A stretch of 14,526 nucleotides of DNA from Flavobacteriales bacterium UBA5939 (GTDB lineage: Bacteria; Bacteroidota; Bacteroidia; Flavobacteriales; Schleiferiaceae), in NCBI GenBank assembly GCA_002430755.1, contig DJCX01000030.1, positions 1 to 14,526 on the forward strand. The letters run 5' to 3'. A model generated the notes under the pieces. That model saw only the letters and a list, made by a program, of their open reading frames with translations. It made no database searches and was not told the DNA's origin. Every line of letters begins with the position of its first letter. The first letter of the stretch is position 1. Shown here in pieces: positions 7,529 to 14,526 of this stretch. A program made the translations under genes and the position numbers.

Positions 7529-8634
7529 GTTTGAATACCATAGAGGAAGCCTTAGAAGATATTGCCAATGGTAAAGTAGTTATCGTCGTAGATGATGAAG
7601 ACCGTGAAAACGAAGGTGATTTTGTGGCAGCTGCAGAATGTGTGACACCAGAGATGATCAACTTTATGGCGACTGAAGGCCGAGGTTTGATTTGCACACC
7701 TATACTGCCACAGCGCGCTGAAGAATTGGACTTACCACCTATGGTTCAAAACAATACGGATCCGAATAAAACGGCATTTACAGTGAGTATTGACCGTATT
7801 GGTGAAGGCTGTACCACAGGAATTTCAGCTTACGATAGATACATGACTGTGAAGTCGCTTGTTGATCCTACGATTAAACCAGAACAACTGGCTCGTCCGG
7901 GTCACATTTTCCCGCTTATCGCAAAGCCTGGTGGTGTTTTACGTCGAGTAGGACATACAGAGGCAGCTGTTGATTTAGCTCGACTTGCTGGTAAAGCTCC
8001 TGCTGGCGTTATCGTAGAAATCATGAATGAAGACGGTACCATGGCGCGTCTTCCCCAACTTAGAGAAATTGCTGAAAAACATCAGCTTAAGGTAATCAGC
8101 ATTGAAGATTTGGTAGCCTTTAGAATGGAAAAGGAAAGCTTGATTGAGTTGGCAGAGAAAACAGAGGTAGATACGCCTTATGGCCATTTCACCCTTCATG
8201 CATTCGAGCAAAAGACGAATGAGCAGGTCCATATCGCGTTAACTATGGGTGATTGGAACAAAGAAGACATCGTTCCTGTACGTATTCAGAGTGCCGGTAT
8301 TGCGAATGATGTTTTTCACTCCCTAACTTCGAATGAAGCGACTAATTTCCAACGTGCACTAGCCACTATATCGAAACGAGGTGCTGGTGCCATCATATAT
8401 ATGAATCAAGAGCGCAGTGCAAACCGAATCTTGCACCGAATTCGTCAATTCAAGGAGGATGGCAAGTTGACAACTACTGGCTCTATGAAGGATGCACGTG
8501 ATTTTGGAATTGGTGCCCAGATCATTCATCAGCTTGGAATTAAGAACATCGATTTGGTGACGAACAACCCCATCAAACGTGTAGGTGTGGCCGGATACGG
8601 TCTAGAAATCGTCAAGAATTCGGCACTGGAATGA
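7525..8634 (+). CDS. ribB: 3,4-dihydroxy-2-butanone-4-phosphate synthase with degenerate GTP cyclohydrolase II domain
   Basis: The N-terminal domain (about 1-200) converts ribulose 5-phosphate to 3,4-dihydroxy-2-butanone 4-phosphate for riboflavin synthesis. It has DDEDRENEGD (23-32), which holds the catalytic acids and metal ligands, TGISAYDR (98-105), RPGHIFPL (124-131) and GHTEAAVDLA (143-152), all intact. The C-terminal domain (about 214-369) is recognisably RibA-like (DTPYGHF, RDFGIGAQ at 325-331, TNNP at 346-349, GYGLEIV). However, the zinc-ligand pattern seen as HSEC and CDC in RibA is replaced by QSAG (255-258) and TSN (268-270), and RQEGR by NQERS. GTP cyclohydrolase II activity is therefore unlikely here. 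The start at 7525 is preferred over an in-frame ATG at 7432 because the RibB family sequence begins at MSLNTIEEAL and it forms an ATGA overlap with the upstream gene. The stop overlaps the next gene by 4 bases. Confidence 0.93.
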   Translation: MSLNTIEEALEDIANGKVVIVVDDEDRENEGDFVAAAECVTPEMINFMATEGRGLICTPILPQRAEELDLPPMVQNNTDPNKTAFTVSIDRIGEGCTTGISAYDRYMTVKSLVDPTIKPEQLARPGHIFPLIAKPGGVLRRVGHTEAAVDLARLAGKAPAGVIVEIMNEDGTMARLPQLREIAEKHQLKVISIEDLVAFRMEKESLIELAEKTEVDTPYGHFTLHAFEQKTNEQVHIALTMGDWNKEDIVPVRIQSAGIANDVFHSLTSNEATNFQRALATISKRGAGAIIYMNQERSANRILHRIRQFKEDGKLTTTGSMKDARDFGIGAQIIHQLGIKNIDLVTNNPIKRVGVAGYGLEIVKNSALE

Positions 8635-9467
8635 GAAAGTCAAATTCCATCAATCTAGCTTTAAGATTCTACCGCAACCATAGCACTGGCATGCGATTAG
8701 AAAAACTATTGGCGTTGGTGGCATTTTCAGGTATTCTCGAAACCCTCCCTATTCTAGCCTCTCTCCCACTACTTCGTGCAGTCTTTCTTGGACATGAAAT
8801 AATTTCGCTTGGCGCTTTTAAAAGCAGTTTGGTGAGCTATACCATAGGTTTAGGAGCACTTTTGTCACTTCGTTTTTACATAGGCCGTTGGGCACAATAT
8901 TCAAATGCTAGCGAGCGTATTGCACTACTCACTAAGTTCAGAAAAGAAACACCCGAGGAAGAGCGACAAATCCAAAAGGTCAATTACGGTAAAAGTGTTC
9001 AGGCGATCAATTTCTTACTCGTAGGTTGGAGCCAATTCATTCCAGGTCTACTATTCACGCTTCTTGGCCTTTACTTATCTCCAAAATTTGGCGCGATTAC
9101 ATTGGCAATCATCGCCGTATGGATGCTGGTCATTTCAAAGATTAAACAGCAACAAGATTTTTGGCATGCCAAAGGAAGTGAGTTGGCAAAAGATATAGAC
9201 ACACTCAATACTATTGAGTTGGACGAGCTACACAGCTACCGACTCAAGGCGGCGAAATGGGATGCCACAAATAAAAACCTCCGCGAATTAGTCATCATCA
9301 GTTCGCTAATTATCTCATTAGTAATCAATAACTATCTAGGCATGTCGCCAAGTTTTGATTCCATTTTGATCGTCATTGTCTTTCTACGTGGATTGCAACA
9401 GCTGTTTACAGCTTACATCATGTCCCAACAACTTTCAGGGCTCACCAATTTTCTGGAGAAAGTGTGA
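8631..9467 (+). CDS. ABC-exporter-like membrane domain protein without ATPase
   Basis: The 278-residue protein has six predicted membrane segments (about 24-50, 63-85, 125-148, 150-168, 218-236, 241-262). They are arranged like a single ABC-exporter transmembrane domain: an elbow helix (LALRFYRNH), a TM1 with ETLPILASLPLL resembling the LLEGL..LPLL start of such domains, long cytoplasmic loops after TM2 and TM4, and an ending (GLQQLFTAYIMSQQLSGLTNFLEKV) like the TM6-to-ATPase joint. The chain stops there: no Walker A, signature or Walker B follows, and no ATPase gene is adjacent. It may be a partner of an unlinked ATPase, a decayed exporter, or a membrane protein with another role. It overlaps ribB in ATGA, and is the last gene of the operon. 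Membrane nature is certain; ABC homology is a judgement from pattern only. Confidence 0.5.
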   Translation: MRKSNSINLALRFYRNHSTGMRLEKLLALVAFSGILETLPILASLPLLRAVFLGHEIISLGAFKSSLVSYTIGLGALLSLRFYIGRWAQYSNASERIALLTKFRKETPEEERQIQKVNYGKSVQAINFLLVGWSQFIPGLLFTLLGLYLSPKFGAITLAIIAVWMLVISKIKQQQDFWHAKGSELAKDIDTLNTIELDELHSYRLKAAKWDATNKNLRELVIISSLIISLVINNYLGMSPSFDSILIVIVFLRGLQQLFTAYIMSQQLSGLTNFLEKV

Positions 9468-9475
9468 CCCATGTT

Positions 9476-9493
9476 CCGTGTCTTTGGGCACGG
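9476..9493 (+). terminator. Hairpin after the ftsK operon, weak intrinsic terminator
   Basis: CCGTGTC and GGCACGG form a 7-bp stem with one G-U pair and a TTTG loop, 8 bases after the last stop of the operon. The following bases (TGTTTGTAATTT) are only moderately T-rich, so termination may be partial and some read-through into the lipoprotein gene is possible. A near-match to the -7 consensus (TAATTTCG, 9500-9507) just downstream could be the promoter of that gene, but no well-spaced -33 element is visible. Confidence 0.45.
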
Positions 9494-9530
9494 TGTTTGT
9501 AATTTCGTACGCAGTTAAAACCAATACTAC

Positions 9531-11582
9531 ATGAAAAAATCCCTAGGCCTATTGGCAGCTTCGCTATATCTCGCGAGTTGTCAGACGGACACTGTAGGTG
9601 TAGATAATGTTGATATTATCGCAGAGCCAGTAATTGCGCTTCCGATAGGTGATATCAACCTCACGCTAGACCACCTACTTGTACCGGACGATTCCCTAAT
9701 TTTTGACGACAACATGGACTACAAGCTTGTGGTTGCACAAGACTCTGTTTTCTCGTTGAGCGTTGATGATTTAATTTCTTTACCCGCCCAAAGCCCTGCT
9801 ACCAGTTCCATCTCTATGGGGACGATTGGGGTAAATAACGTCAGCATGAATACCGACATATCATTGGGAACTGTTGCAACGGATGCCGGCTTAACAACCA
9901 TCAATTCAGCGCACGGAAGCAACGCTCCATTCCCAACAATGAATGAGAGTAATATAGGCACGTACGGTGGTGGTGGATTCGGAACCTTTACGAGTGCCTC
10001 GTTCTCAGACGGTTCTATGACCCTTACCTTGACCAATGATTGGCCTACTGTTGTAAGTATGGGGGTAGACCTTGTGGACAATACCACAAGCAATACCATC
10101 CTTTCATTCGCCCTGTCTAATGCTGCTGCCAATGGCGGAACAGCTTCGGACACAGAGAGTCTTGTAGGGAAATCGCTACCGAACAATATCGGTTTCAAAA
10201 TAACTTCATTGAGCTCTCCAGGTACCGGACTTACATCAGTAGCTATTGATACGGCAGATGCTTTAACCTTAGATATAAGCACCGCTGACCTTGCTGTTTA
10301 CAGTGCAGTAACGGCTTTGACTACGCAAGACATCTCTAACGACACTCAATATGTTGATTTGAGCACGGGCGGTAGTGAAGAGCTTAGAGAACTCATGTTC
10401 AGTACTGCAAGTTTTGATTATGAGTTCACATCAACCCTAGCGGAAGATTTAGAATTAGGCATAGGATTTCCTGGATCTAATAAGAATGGTGTAGAAGTGG
10501 ATACTACGATTACTATTCCAGCGGGTCAGACCGTAATGGGTGCTATCAGCCTTGATAATACAATTTTAGATTTAACGACCGATCCTTCGCAAGACCATAG
10601 TAAACTCCCTATTTCGGTCAGTGCGACCCTTCTTGGTTCAGGAAACCAAGTATCCATTGATAGTTCAGATGCATTAGATATGACCTTTGAAATGACCAAT
10701 CTTCAGTTTGGGCACATCAAAGGATTCTTCGGCACACAAACCATTACCATTGATAATGGATCTGTCCCACTTTCAGTTGATTTCCTTGAGAACTTTGACG
10801 GAACAATTACATTCTCAGAACCTTCAATCTCCATGTATATTACCAATTCTATCGGTCTTCCTATTGAATTGGCTTTAGATTTTGATTCGTATGCAAACGG
10901 AACGGCTTCCTCGTTGAATGGCCCTGATTTCGTACTACCCTATCCAACTGTTTTGGGCGATACAGAAACTGGCACATTAACTTTTGACAATACAAACAGC
11001 CAGATCACAGATGTCTTTACACTTCCTAAAGACAGTATTGTATACGGTGGTGCAGTCAATGTGAACCATGATACGGCCACCTTCGGTACAGAGAACTTTG
11101 TAACAAGCACTAGTGCGATTGCAGGAGATTTGTTGATGGAGTTGCCATTCACTATTACAGCAACGGGTTTAGCCTTTGGTGATACGCTCGCTGATGATCT
11201 TGATTTGAGTGCTTCAGTTCCGGAAAACATGGAGGTCCAGAGTATTCAACTTTTCATGAGCAATACGACTACCTTACCACTAGAAACTACAGTAGCGCTC
11301 AAGTTTTACGATGAAAATTGGAACGAAGTGCATATGGAAACGGTAGACCTACTAGTCAGCGGTGTTCCTAACGCTAACGGTATTGTAACAGCTCCAAGTA
11401 CATCGGATATCACCATTGACCTAAGTGGTACAGCGCTCGAAGCTGTATTGGGTGCCAAATCTGTTGTCGCTGAGGCGACCATGGACACCTACAACGGAGG
11501 TTCGGACCCAGTGAAACTACGAACCGATGCTACCATTGGTATTTCTTTAGGAGTACAACTAGAAGTAAGTCTAACACTCTAA
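9531..11582 (+). CDS. Acidic secreted lipoprotein of unknown function
   Basis: The 683-residue product has a lipoprotein signal (MKKSLGLLAASLYLASC) with lipobox LASC and acylated Cys17, the only cysteine in the protein. The mature part is predicted to be all-beta, rich in Thr, Ser, Asp and Gly, with only about ten Lys and two Arg, so very acidic. The segment EPVIALPIGDINLTLDHLL after the signal resembles the start of a group of Bacteroidetes lipoproteins usually found beside outer-membrane barrel genes. Three similar stretches (about residues 166-183, 436-452 and 576-593) share an Asn, a Pro a few residues on, then an alternating hydrophobic strand; this suggests repeated beta-sandwich domains. 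It likely sits on the outer membrane or cell surface. The barrel gene starts one base after its stop. No function can be assigned. Confidence 0.85.
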   Translation: MKKSLGLLAASLYLASCQTDTVGVDNVDIIAEPVIALPIGDINLTLDHLLVPDDSLIFDDNMDYKLVVAQDSVFSLSVDDLISLPAQSPATSSISMGTIGVNNVSMNTDISLGTVATDAGLTTINSAHGSNAPFPTMNESNIGTYGGGGFGTFTSASFSDGSMTLTLTNDWPTVVSMGVDLVDNTTSNTILSFALSNAAANGGTASDTESLVGKSLPNNIGFKITSLSSPGTGLTSVAIDTADALTLDISTADLAVYSAVTALTTQDISNDTQYVDLSTGGSEELRELMFSTASFDYEFTSTLAEDLELGIGFPGSNKNGVEVDTTITIPAGQTVMGAISLDNTILDLTTDPSQDHSKLPISVSATLLGSGNQVSIDSSDALDMTFEMTNLQFGHIKGFFGTQTITIDNGSVPLSVDFLENFDGTITFSEPSISMYITNSIGLPIELALDFDSYANGTASSLNGPDFVLPYPTVLGDTETGTLTFDNTNSQITDVFTLPKDSIVYGGAVNVNHDTATFGTENFVTSTSAIAGDLLMELPFTITATGLAFGDTLADDLDLSASVPENMEVQSIQLFMSNTTTLPLETTVALKFYDENWNEVHMETVDLLVSGVPNANGIVTAPSTSDITIDLSGTALEAVLGAKSVVAEATMDTYNGGSDPVKLRTDATIGISLGVQLEVSLTL

Positions 11583-11583
11583 A

Positions 11584-13137
11584 ATGACAACAATGAAAAA
11601 GTTAATTACACTCTTATCTATTGTCATTACTACAAGTGTAATGGCTCAGAATCTGACCACCTTTGGCCTTTCAGGGAACCCTGATAATATCGTCCAGAAC
11701 CCTGGAGCAGATCCAATGACTAGTTTTCAGTTGCGCTATGCTGGTTTTCAAGCCAACGCAGGGTTGAACACGACCGCTGGGCAGCTGCTTGGCACGAATG
11801 ATTTGCTTGGCAACATACTAAGCAGTGGTTTATCATCAACCGATTTCATGCTCGAATCGAATGTTGTTCTACCGCATCTAGGCATTAAGTTGGGGGATAA
11901 CTACCTCTTCGCAGGAACAGGACTGGATGTAACCTTGAATGCGGCCGTTGACAATGACCTTATTCATTTTGTGAAATACGGTATGGCGGATGCTTCGGGA
12001 AACTTTGATCCTAACTACAGCGGTGACTTTTCGGAATTAGGCGTGAATTTCCAAATCAATCAAAATACCTATTTCGGATACCAGCGTGCGCTAATGGATA
12101 ACAAGCTACGTGTTGGTGCAACATATACGATACACAACTACGTGACGAGCTTCAACATTAATGCTAGCAACTTCAATATTAGTACTTCAGGCAGTGCTGG
12201 AGCACCGAATTCATTTGCGGTTAACTACGATGTTGATATCGCAGGAGGCATTGATTTTAACAGTGTCGATAGCCTTCAGAATGTTGGTTCGGCTGTAACA
12301 CCGGACGCACTCTTGAACTCTGTTCGCAATAACTTGGGAATGGGAAGTATGACATCTTCCATTGGCTTTGGTTTAACCTATAAGCCTGTTCAAAGAGTAG
12401 AGCTAGCTTTCAGCATGAACGGTTTAGGGGCAGAGACAATGAATTTCGCGAGTAGAACTTCAAAAACTTGGTCAGGTTCAAGCACTATCGACGGTTTTGA
12501 ATACACCTCTCAAGCCGGCGATTCTCTATCCGTTAAGGTAGGAGAAGCGGTAAGCCAGTATACTGACGACCTTAGTTCATCCATAGGTACTACTCTGAGT
12601 AACGGAAACTACCAACAAACACTTCAGATTGCACAGAACACAAATGCTGCGGCCAACTTCTACTTAAACAAGTACAGCTACATTGGTGCTCATTACACTG
12701 CGAGATATAATTCGTTTAGAGATTTCGAGTACTTCGGTTTGAATACAATGATCTGGCTTGGACGTAACCTACAACTAAAAGGAGGTTACTACCTAGCTTT
12801 GGACGAGACGAATGCAGATATCATCAATGCTGCGATTCAGTTTAGAATAACTCCAATTCTACATATTTACGCAGGCTCTAATACGGTTGGTGATATAGCT
12901 ACCGTTGCGAATTCTTTGATTCAAGACGGCAGTAATCCACAGATAGGTGCAGCAACTATGGGAGTAAATCTTAGCGCAGGTGTGAGTTTAACGGTATTTG
13001 ATGATAGATTTATGGCCGATAAAGATGCACGTAGAAAGGCTAAGGAAGGACAAAAGGCTAAAGAAGCTACAGGTCTAACTCCAGCACAAAAGAAGAAAGT
13101 AGACGATGCAGCTGCCAATAGCAGCACGAAGAAATAA
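11584..13137 (+). CDS. Outer-membrane beta-barrel protein, DUF5723-like
   Basis: The 517-residue product has a signal peptide (MTTMKKLITLLSIVITTSVMA, cleavage before Gln22); an alternative start at Met4 would not change it. The mature chain begins NLTTFGLSGNPDNIVQNPGAD, like the N-terminal plug of FadL/DUF5723-type Bacteroidetes barrels that start with a line on proteins found as NP or NPA. It then alternates Gly/aromatic-rich strands, for example FGYQRALMDNKLRVGATYTIHNYVTSF. From about 479 to the end the sequence is a hydrophilic Lys/Ala-rich tail after the last strand, unusual for a barrel. It starts one base after the lipoprotein gene and ends at a strong terminator, so the pair is probably co-expressed and may act together at the outer membrane. 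The ligand is unknown, and assignment to DUF5723 is from memory of the family pattern. Confidence 0.7.
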   Translation: MTTMKKLITLLSIVITTSVMAQNLTTFGLSGNPDNIVQNPGADPMTSFQLRYAGFQANAGLNTTAGQLLGTNDLLGNILSSGLSSTDFMLESNVVLPHLGIKLGDNYLFAGTGLDVTLNAAVDNDLIHFVKYGMADASGNFDPNYSGDFSELGVNFQINQNTYFGYQRALMDNKLRVGATYTIHNYVTSFNINASNFNISTSGSAGAPNSFAVNYDVDIAGGIDFNSVDSLQNVGSAVTPDALLNSVRNNLGMGSMTSSIGFGLTYKPVQRVELAFSMNGLGAETMNFASRTSKTWSGSSTIDGFEYTSQAGDSLSVKVGEAVSQYTDDLSSSIGTTLSNGNYQQTLQIAQNTNAAANFYLNKYSYIGAHYTARYNSFRDFEYFGLNTMIWLGRNLQLKGGYYLALDETNADIINAAIQFRITPILHIYAGSNTVGDIATVANSLIQDGSNPQIGAATMGVNLSAGVSLTVFDDRFMADKDARRKAKEGQKAKEATGLTPAQKKKVDDAAANSSTKK

Positions 13138-13156
13138 CATCGATATTCATTGTAAG

Positions 13157-13184
13157 AGCCCGGCCTTTGGTCGGGCTTTTTTTT
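13157..13184 (+). terminator. Strong intrinsic terminator after the barrel gene
   Basis: AGCCCGGCC, loop TTT and GGTCGGGCT form a 9-bp stem with one G-U pair, running directly into eight T residues (13177-13184). It lies 19 bases after the plus-strand stop and just before the end of the convergent DUF58 gene. On the minus strand the same hairpin is followed only by TCTTACAA, so it would terminate that direction poorly. Confidence 0.9.
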
Positions 13185-13193
13185 GCTCGATTC

Positions 13194-14042
13194 TCAGGAA
13201 ATAATCTTCCTAAAGCTGTGAAGAGGATTATCCTCTACCTCAAGAACAGTATACCTCATTCCGTACAACGCCGATTGCTCTTTAACAAGTTGAATCTGCT
13301 CTCCAACAAAGGCATTTAGCCCTTCTGCATCTTTGAGCGATAGCATGGTCTTTGTCCCTGTTTCAGCATCTGCTACAAAAGTACCGGCATAAAATTGAAC
13401 ATCCAGCTCCTCCTCGCGAGAAACCAACAATACGAGTTTCACAAAATGTCCAGCATCTACTAAGGCACCAAGCTGCTTAGTAAAAGCTTGTAAATCCTCG
13501 TGGTATACATCTGTCAGTACGATTACCTCACTTCTCGGAGGAATCTGAGACAAGAGCCGTTCTGTAGCAGCGAACATCGAACCATTTCCAACAGACAATT
13601 CACAACGATTAGCGAGGTGCAAGAGCAACTGCTCCATGGCATCATCTGTATTTTTGGCCTCAAACAAGACCTCCTCTCCTGCTCTAACATCAAGCAGACC
13701 AAGAGCATCTCTTTGTTTGCTCAGTAATGCTGCCGATAAGGCAATTTGCCGGACAGCGCACGACCACTTGGTCCCAGCGCTTCCATACATGGAAGCGCTG
13801 GAGTCTAATAAAAAGTAGGCGCGCAGATTGCTCTCTGCTTCGAATTGTTTAGTAAGATACTTGTCTTGACGTGCCAAAACCGTCCAATCAATGAACTTTG
13901 GCGCATCGCCCGGGACATAGGCACGATGCTGCGCGAAATCAAGGCTAAAACCGAAATCTGGGCTTTTATGCAATCCTGTCATGAACCCACGTACTTTCTC
14001 GCGTGCCCACCAATTCAACCCTATGATTTCTTCTTTATTCAC
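13194..14042 (-). CDS. DUF58 family protein (von Willebrand A-like)
   Basis: The 282-residue product matches DUF58 in length and order. The conserved block FGFSLDFAQHRAYVPGD (30-46), then FIDWTVLARQDKYLTKQFEAE (50-70), leads into a von Willebrand A-like domain with a metal-site motif DSSASM (80-85). DUF58 proteins are usually encoded beside MoxR AAA+ ATPases and Bat-type proteins and are thought to act in assembly or chaperoning of envelope complexes. None of those partners lies downstream; the operon ends here. The start is GTG at 14042: the preceding codon is the TAA of the four-helix gene in the same frame, and the next Met (residue 21) would remove family-conserved sequence. A perfect 13-bp inverted repeat lies inside the gene over the metal-site region. 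The family is clear; the role is inferred. Confidence 0.88.
   Translation of the reverse strand: MNKEEIIGLNWWAREKVRGFMTGLHKSPDFGFSLDFAQHRAYVPGDAPKFIDWTVLARQDKYLTKQFEAESNLRAYFLLDSSASMYGSAGTKWSCAVRQIALSAALLSKQRDALGLLDVRAGEEVLFEAKNTDDAMEQLLLHLANRCELSVGNGSMFAATERLLSQIPPRSEVIVLTDVYHEDLQAFTKQLGALVDAGHFVKLVLLVSREEELDVQFYAGTFVADAETGTKTMLSLKDAEGLNAFVGEQIQLVKEQSALYGMRYTVLEVEDNPLHSFRKIIS
13774..13801. repeat. Perfect 13-bp inverted repeat inside the DUF58 gene
   Basis: The arms CCAGCGCTTCCAT (13774-13786) and ATGGAAGCGCTGG (13789-13801) are exact reverse complements separated by two bases (AC). On the coding strand the element covers the codons for SSASMYGSAG with flanking bases, at and just after the DUF58 metal-site motif. 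It could extrude as a cruciform or fold as a stable mRNA hairpin. Confidence 0.9.
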
Positions 14043-14456
14043 TTAATTCATTGCGACCTTTTGTCTGGCCCAATTTGAGAGTGTAATATAATCTAAAGCT
14101 ACTTCGCTTTTAAAGAGCTCAAGAACAAGAATCAACTTCATTTGTAGTAATCGAATCCGTTGTATAAGTTCTTCAGGGAAACCACCTTTTAACATTCTAG
14201 CTGCGTTAGCAATTCGTACGTGATCCAACAGTTCATTAGAACTTTGTACCGCTCTTGAATAATAATCCTCAAAAGTGTGCTCAAATCTTGCTGCAACGCC
14301 TTGATCGAGTTCATTGCAGATACTGATGATATCGTCTTTAATTTTAAAGGCCAGATTGAATGTGCCGTTACTGTGGTACCCTCGCACAAGCTTTTGAATG
14401 GTGCGGTTAATAGACATGGCTTCTTGGTAGATGGGTTGTGTGATGGCTGTATTCAT
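14043..14456 (-). CDS. Four-helix-bundle protein, S23/TIGR02436-like
   Basis: The 137-residue product is almost entirely helical, with no signal or membrane segment. Its pattern follows the small four-helix-bundle family related to the 23S rRNA intervening-sequence protein: FNLAFKIKDDIISICNELDQGVAAR (33-57) takes the place of the FxLxxQIRRAAxSIxxNIAEG helix, and YYSRAVQSSNELLDHVRIA (65-83) takes the place of the helix containing SLNELExxLxxA. A last helix (95-116) closes the bundle. It is a diverged member, and a relation to Avd-type accessory proteins of diversity-generating retroelements cannot be excluded by eye. The function of most such proteins is unknown. It overlaps the upstream gene in ATGA, and its TAA stop is directly followed by the in-frame GTG of DUF58, so the three genes are likely co-translated. 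Confidence 0.6.
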   Translation of the reverse strand: MNTAITQPIYQEAMSINRTIQKLVRGYHSNGTFNLAFKIKDDIISICNELDQGVAARFEHTFEDYYSRAVQSSNELLDHVRIANAARMLKGGFPEELIQRIRLLQMKLILVLELFKSEVALDYITLSNWARQKVAMN

Positions 14457-14526
14457 GATGTGTAGATTTTTTCTGTTTCAACTAAACTTTTATAATGATT
14501 CTTTTTACGTGCGCATTCATCGATCA
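14453..14526 (-). CDS. C-terminal end of an unidentified gene
   Basis: The frame enters at the right edge and runs 23 complete codons to a TGA at 14455-14453, ending in a charged Lys/Glu-rich tail that finishes LVETEKIYTS. The TGA overlaps the next start as ATGA, the same junction type seen twice elsewhere in the window, and this is the main reason to believe it is a real gene end. Neighbouring DUF58 would suggest a MoxR-type ATPase, but the visible residues are too few to identify it. Confidence 0.55.
   Translation of the reverse strand, partial: IDECARKKNHYKSLVETEKIYTS

Noticed and set aside
9719..10282. A 187-codon open frame on the minus strand opposite the lipoprotein gene
   Set aside because: It lies wholly inside a convincing coding gene whose Thr/Ser/Asp-rich codons tend to leave the opposite strand free of stops. 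The translated sequence is a Val/Pro/Leu-rich mix with no recognisable domain.
10632..10650. Hairpin CTTGGTT/AACCAAG with a 5-base loop inside the lipoprotein gene
   Set aside because: A 7-bp stem is expected by chance several times in a window this size, and no T-tract or gene boundary is near.

Overview
The window looks like chromosomal DNA of a Bacteroidota bacterium, most likely a marine member of the Flavobacteriia. Supporting signs are the TAnnTTTG-type -7 promoter boxes, little use of Shine-Dalgarno sites, a LolA plus LptF/LptG-type permease directly behind ftsK, and a lipoprotein/outer-membrane-barrel pair of a kind typical of this phylum. The lineage is inferred from gene content only.

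Layout. (1) Positions 1-642, minus strand: the N-terminal 214 residues of an arginine deiminase/amidinotransferase-superfamily enzyme, cut by the left edge. (2) Positions 643-754: a compact divergent promoter region with one TATTTTTG box facing each way. (3) Positions 755-9467, plus strand: a tightly packed seven-gene operon, ftsK - lolA - LptF/LptG-type permease - GT4 glycosyltransferase - GT2 glycosyltransferase - ribB with a degenerate RibA domain - ABC-exporter-like membrane domain with no ATPase. Junctions are overlaps of 8, 8, 13, 4 and 4 bases and one 2-base gap. (4) A hairpin at 9476-9493 separates this from a two-gene unit at 9531-13137: a very acidic lipoprotein and a beta-barrel protein resembling DUF5723, closed by a strong intrinsic terminator. 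(5) Positions 13194-14526, minus strand and convergent: the end of an unidentified gene, a four-helix-bundle protein, and a DUF58 protein that starts with GTG directly after the previous stop codon.

The large operon combines chromosome segregation (FtsK), envelope lipid and lipoprotein traffic (LolA, LPS permease), surface glycan synthesis (two glycosyltransferases) and the first step of the dihydroxybutanone branch of riboflavin synthesis. This is a housekeeping and envelope cluster.

I see no phage, transposon, CRISPR, tRNA or rRNA, and no clear new defence system. The most unusual points are a perfect 13-bp inverted repeat inside the DUF58 gene, the loss of the zinc and catalytic motifs in the RibA half of RibB, the ATPase-less ABC membrane domain, the in-frame TAA|GTG junction between the four-helix and DUF58 genes, and the lipoprotein/barrel pair of unknown role. 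No gene-free stretch longer than about 115 bases occurs.
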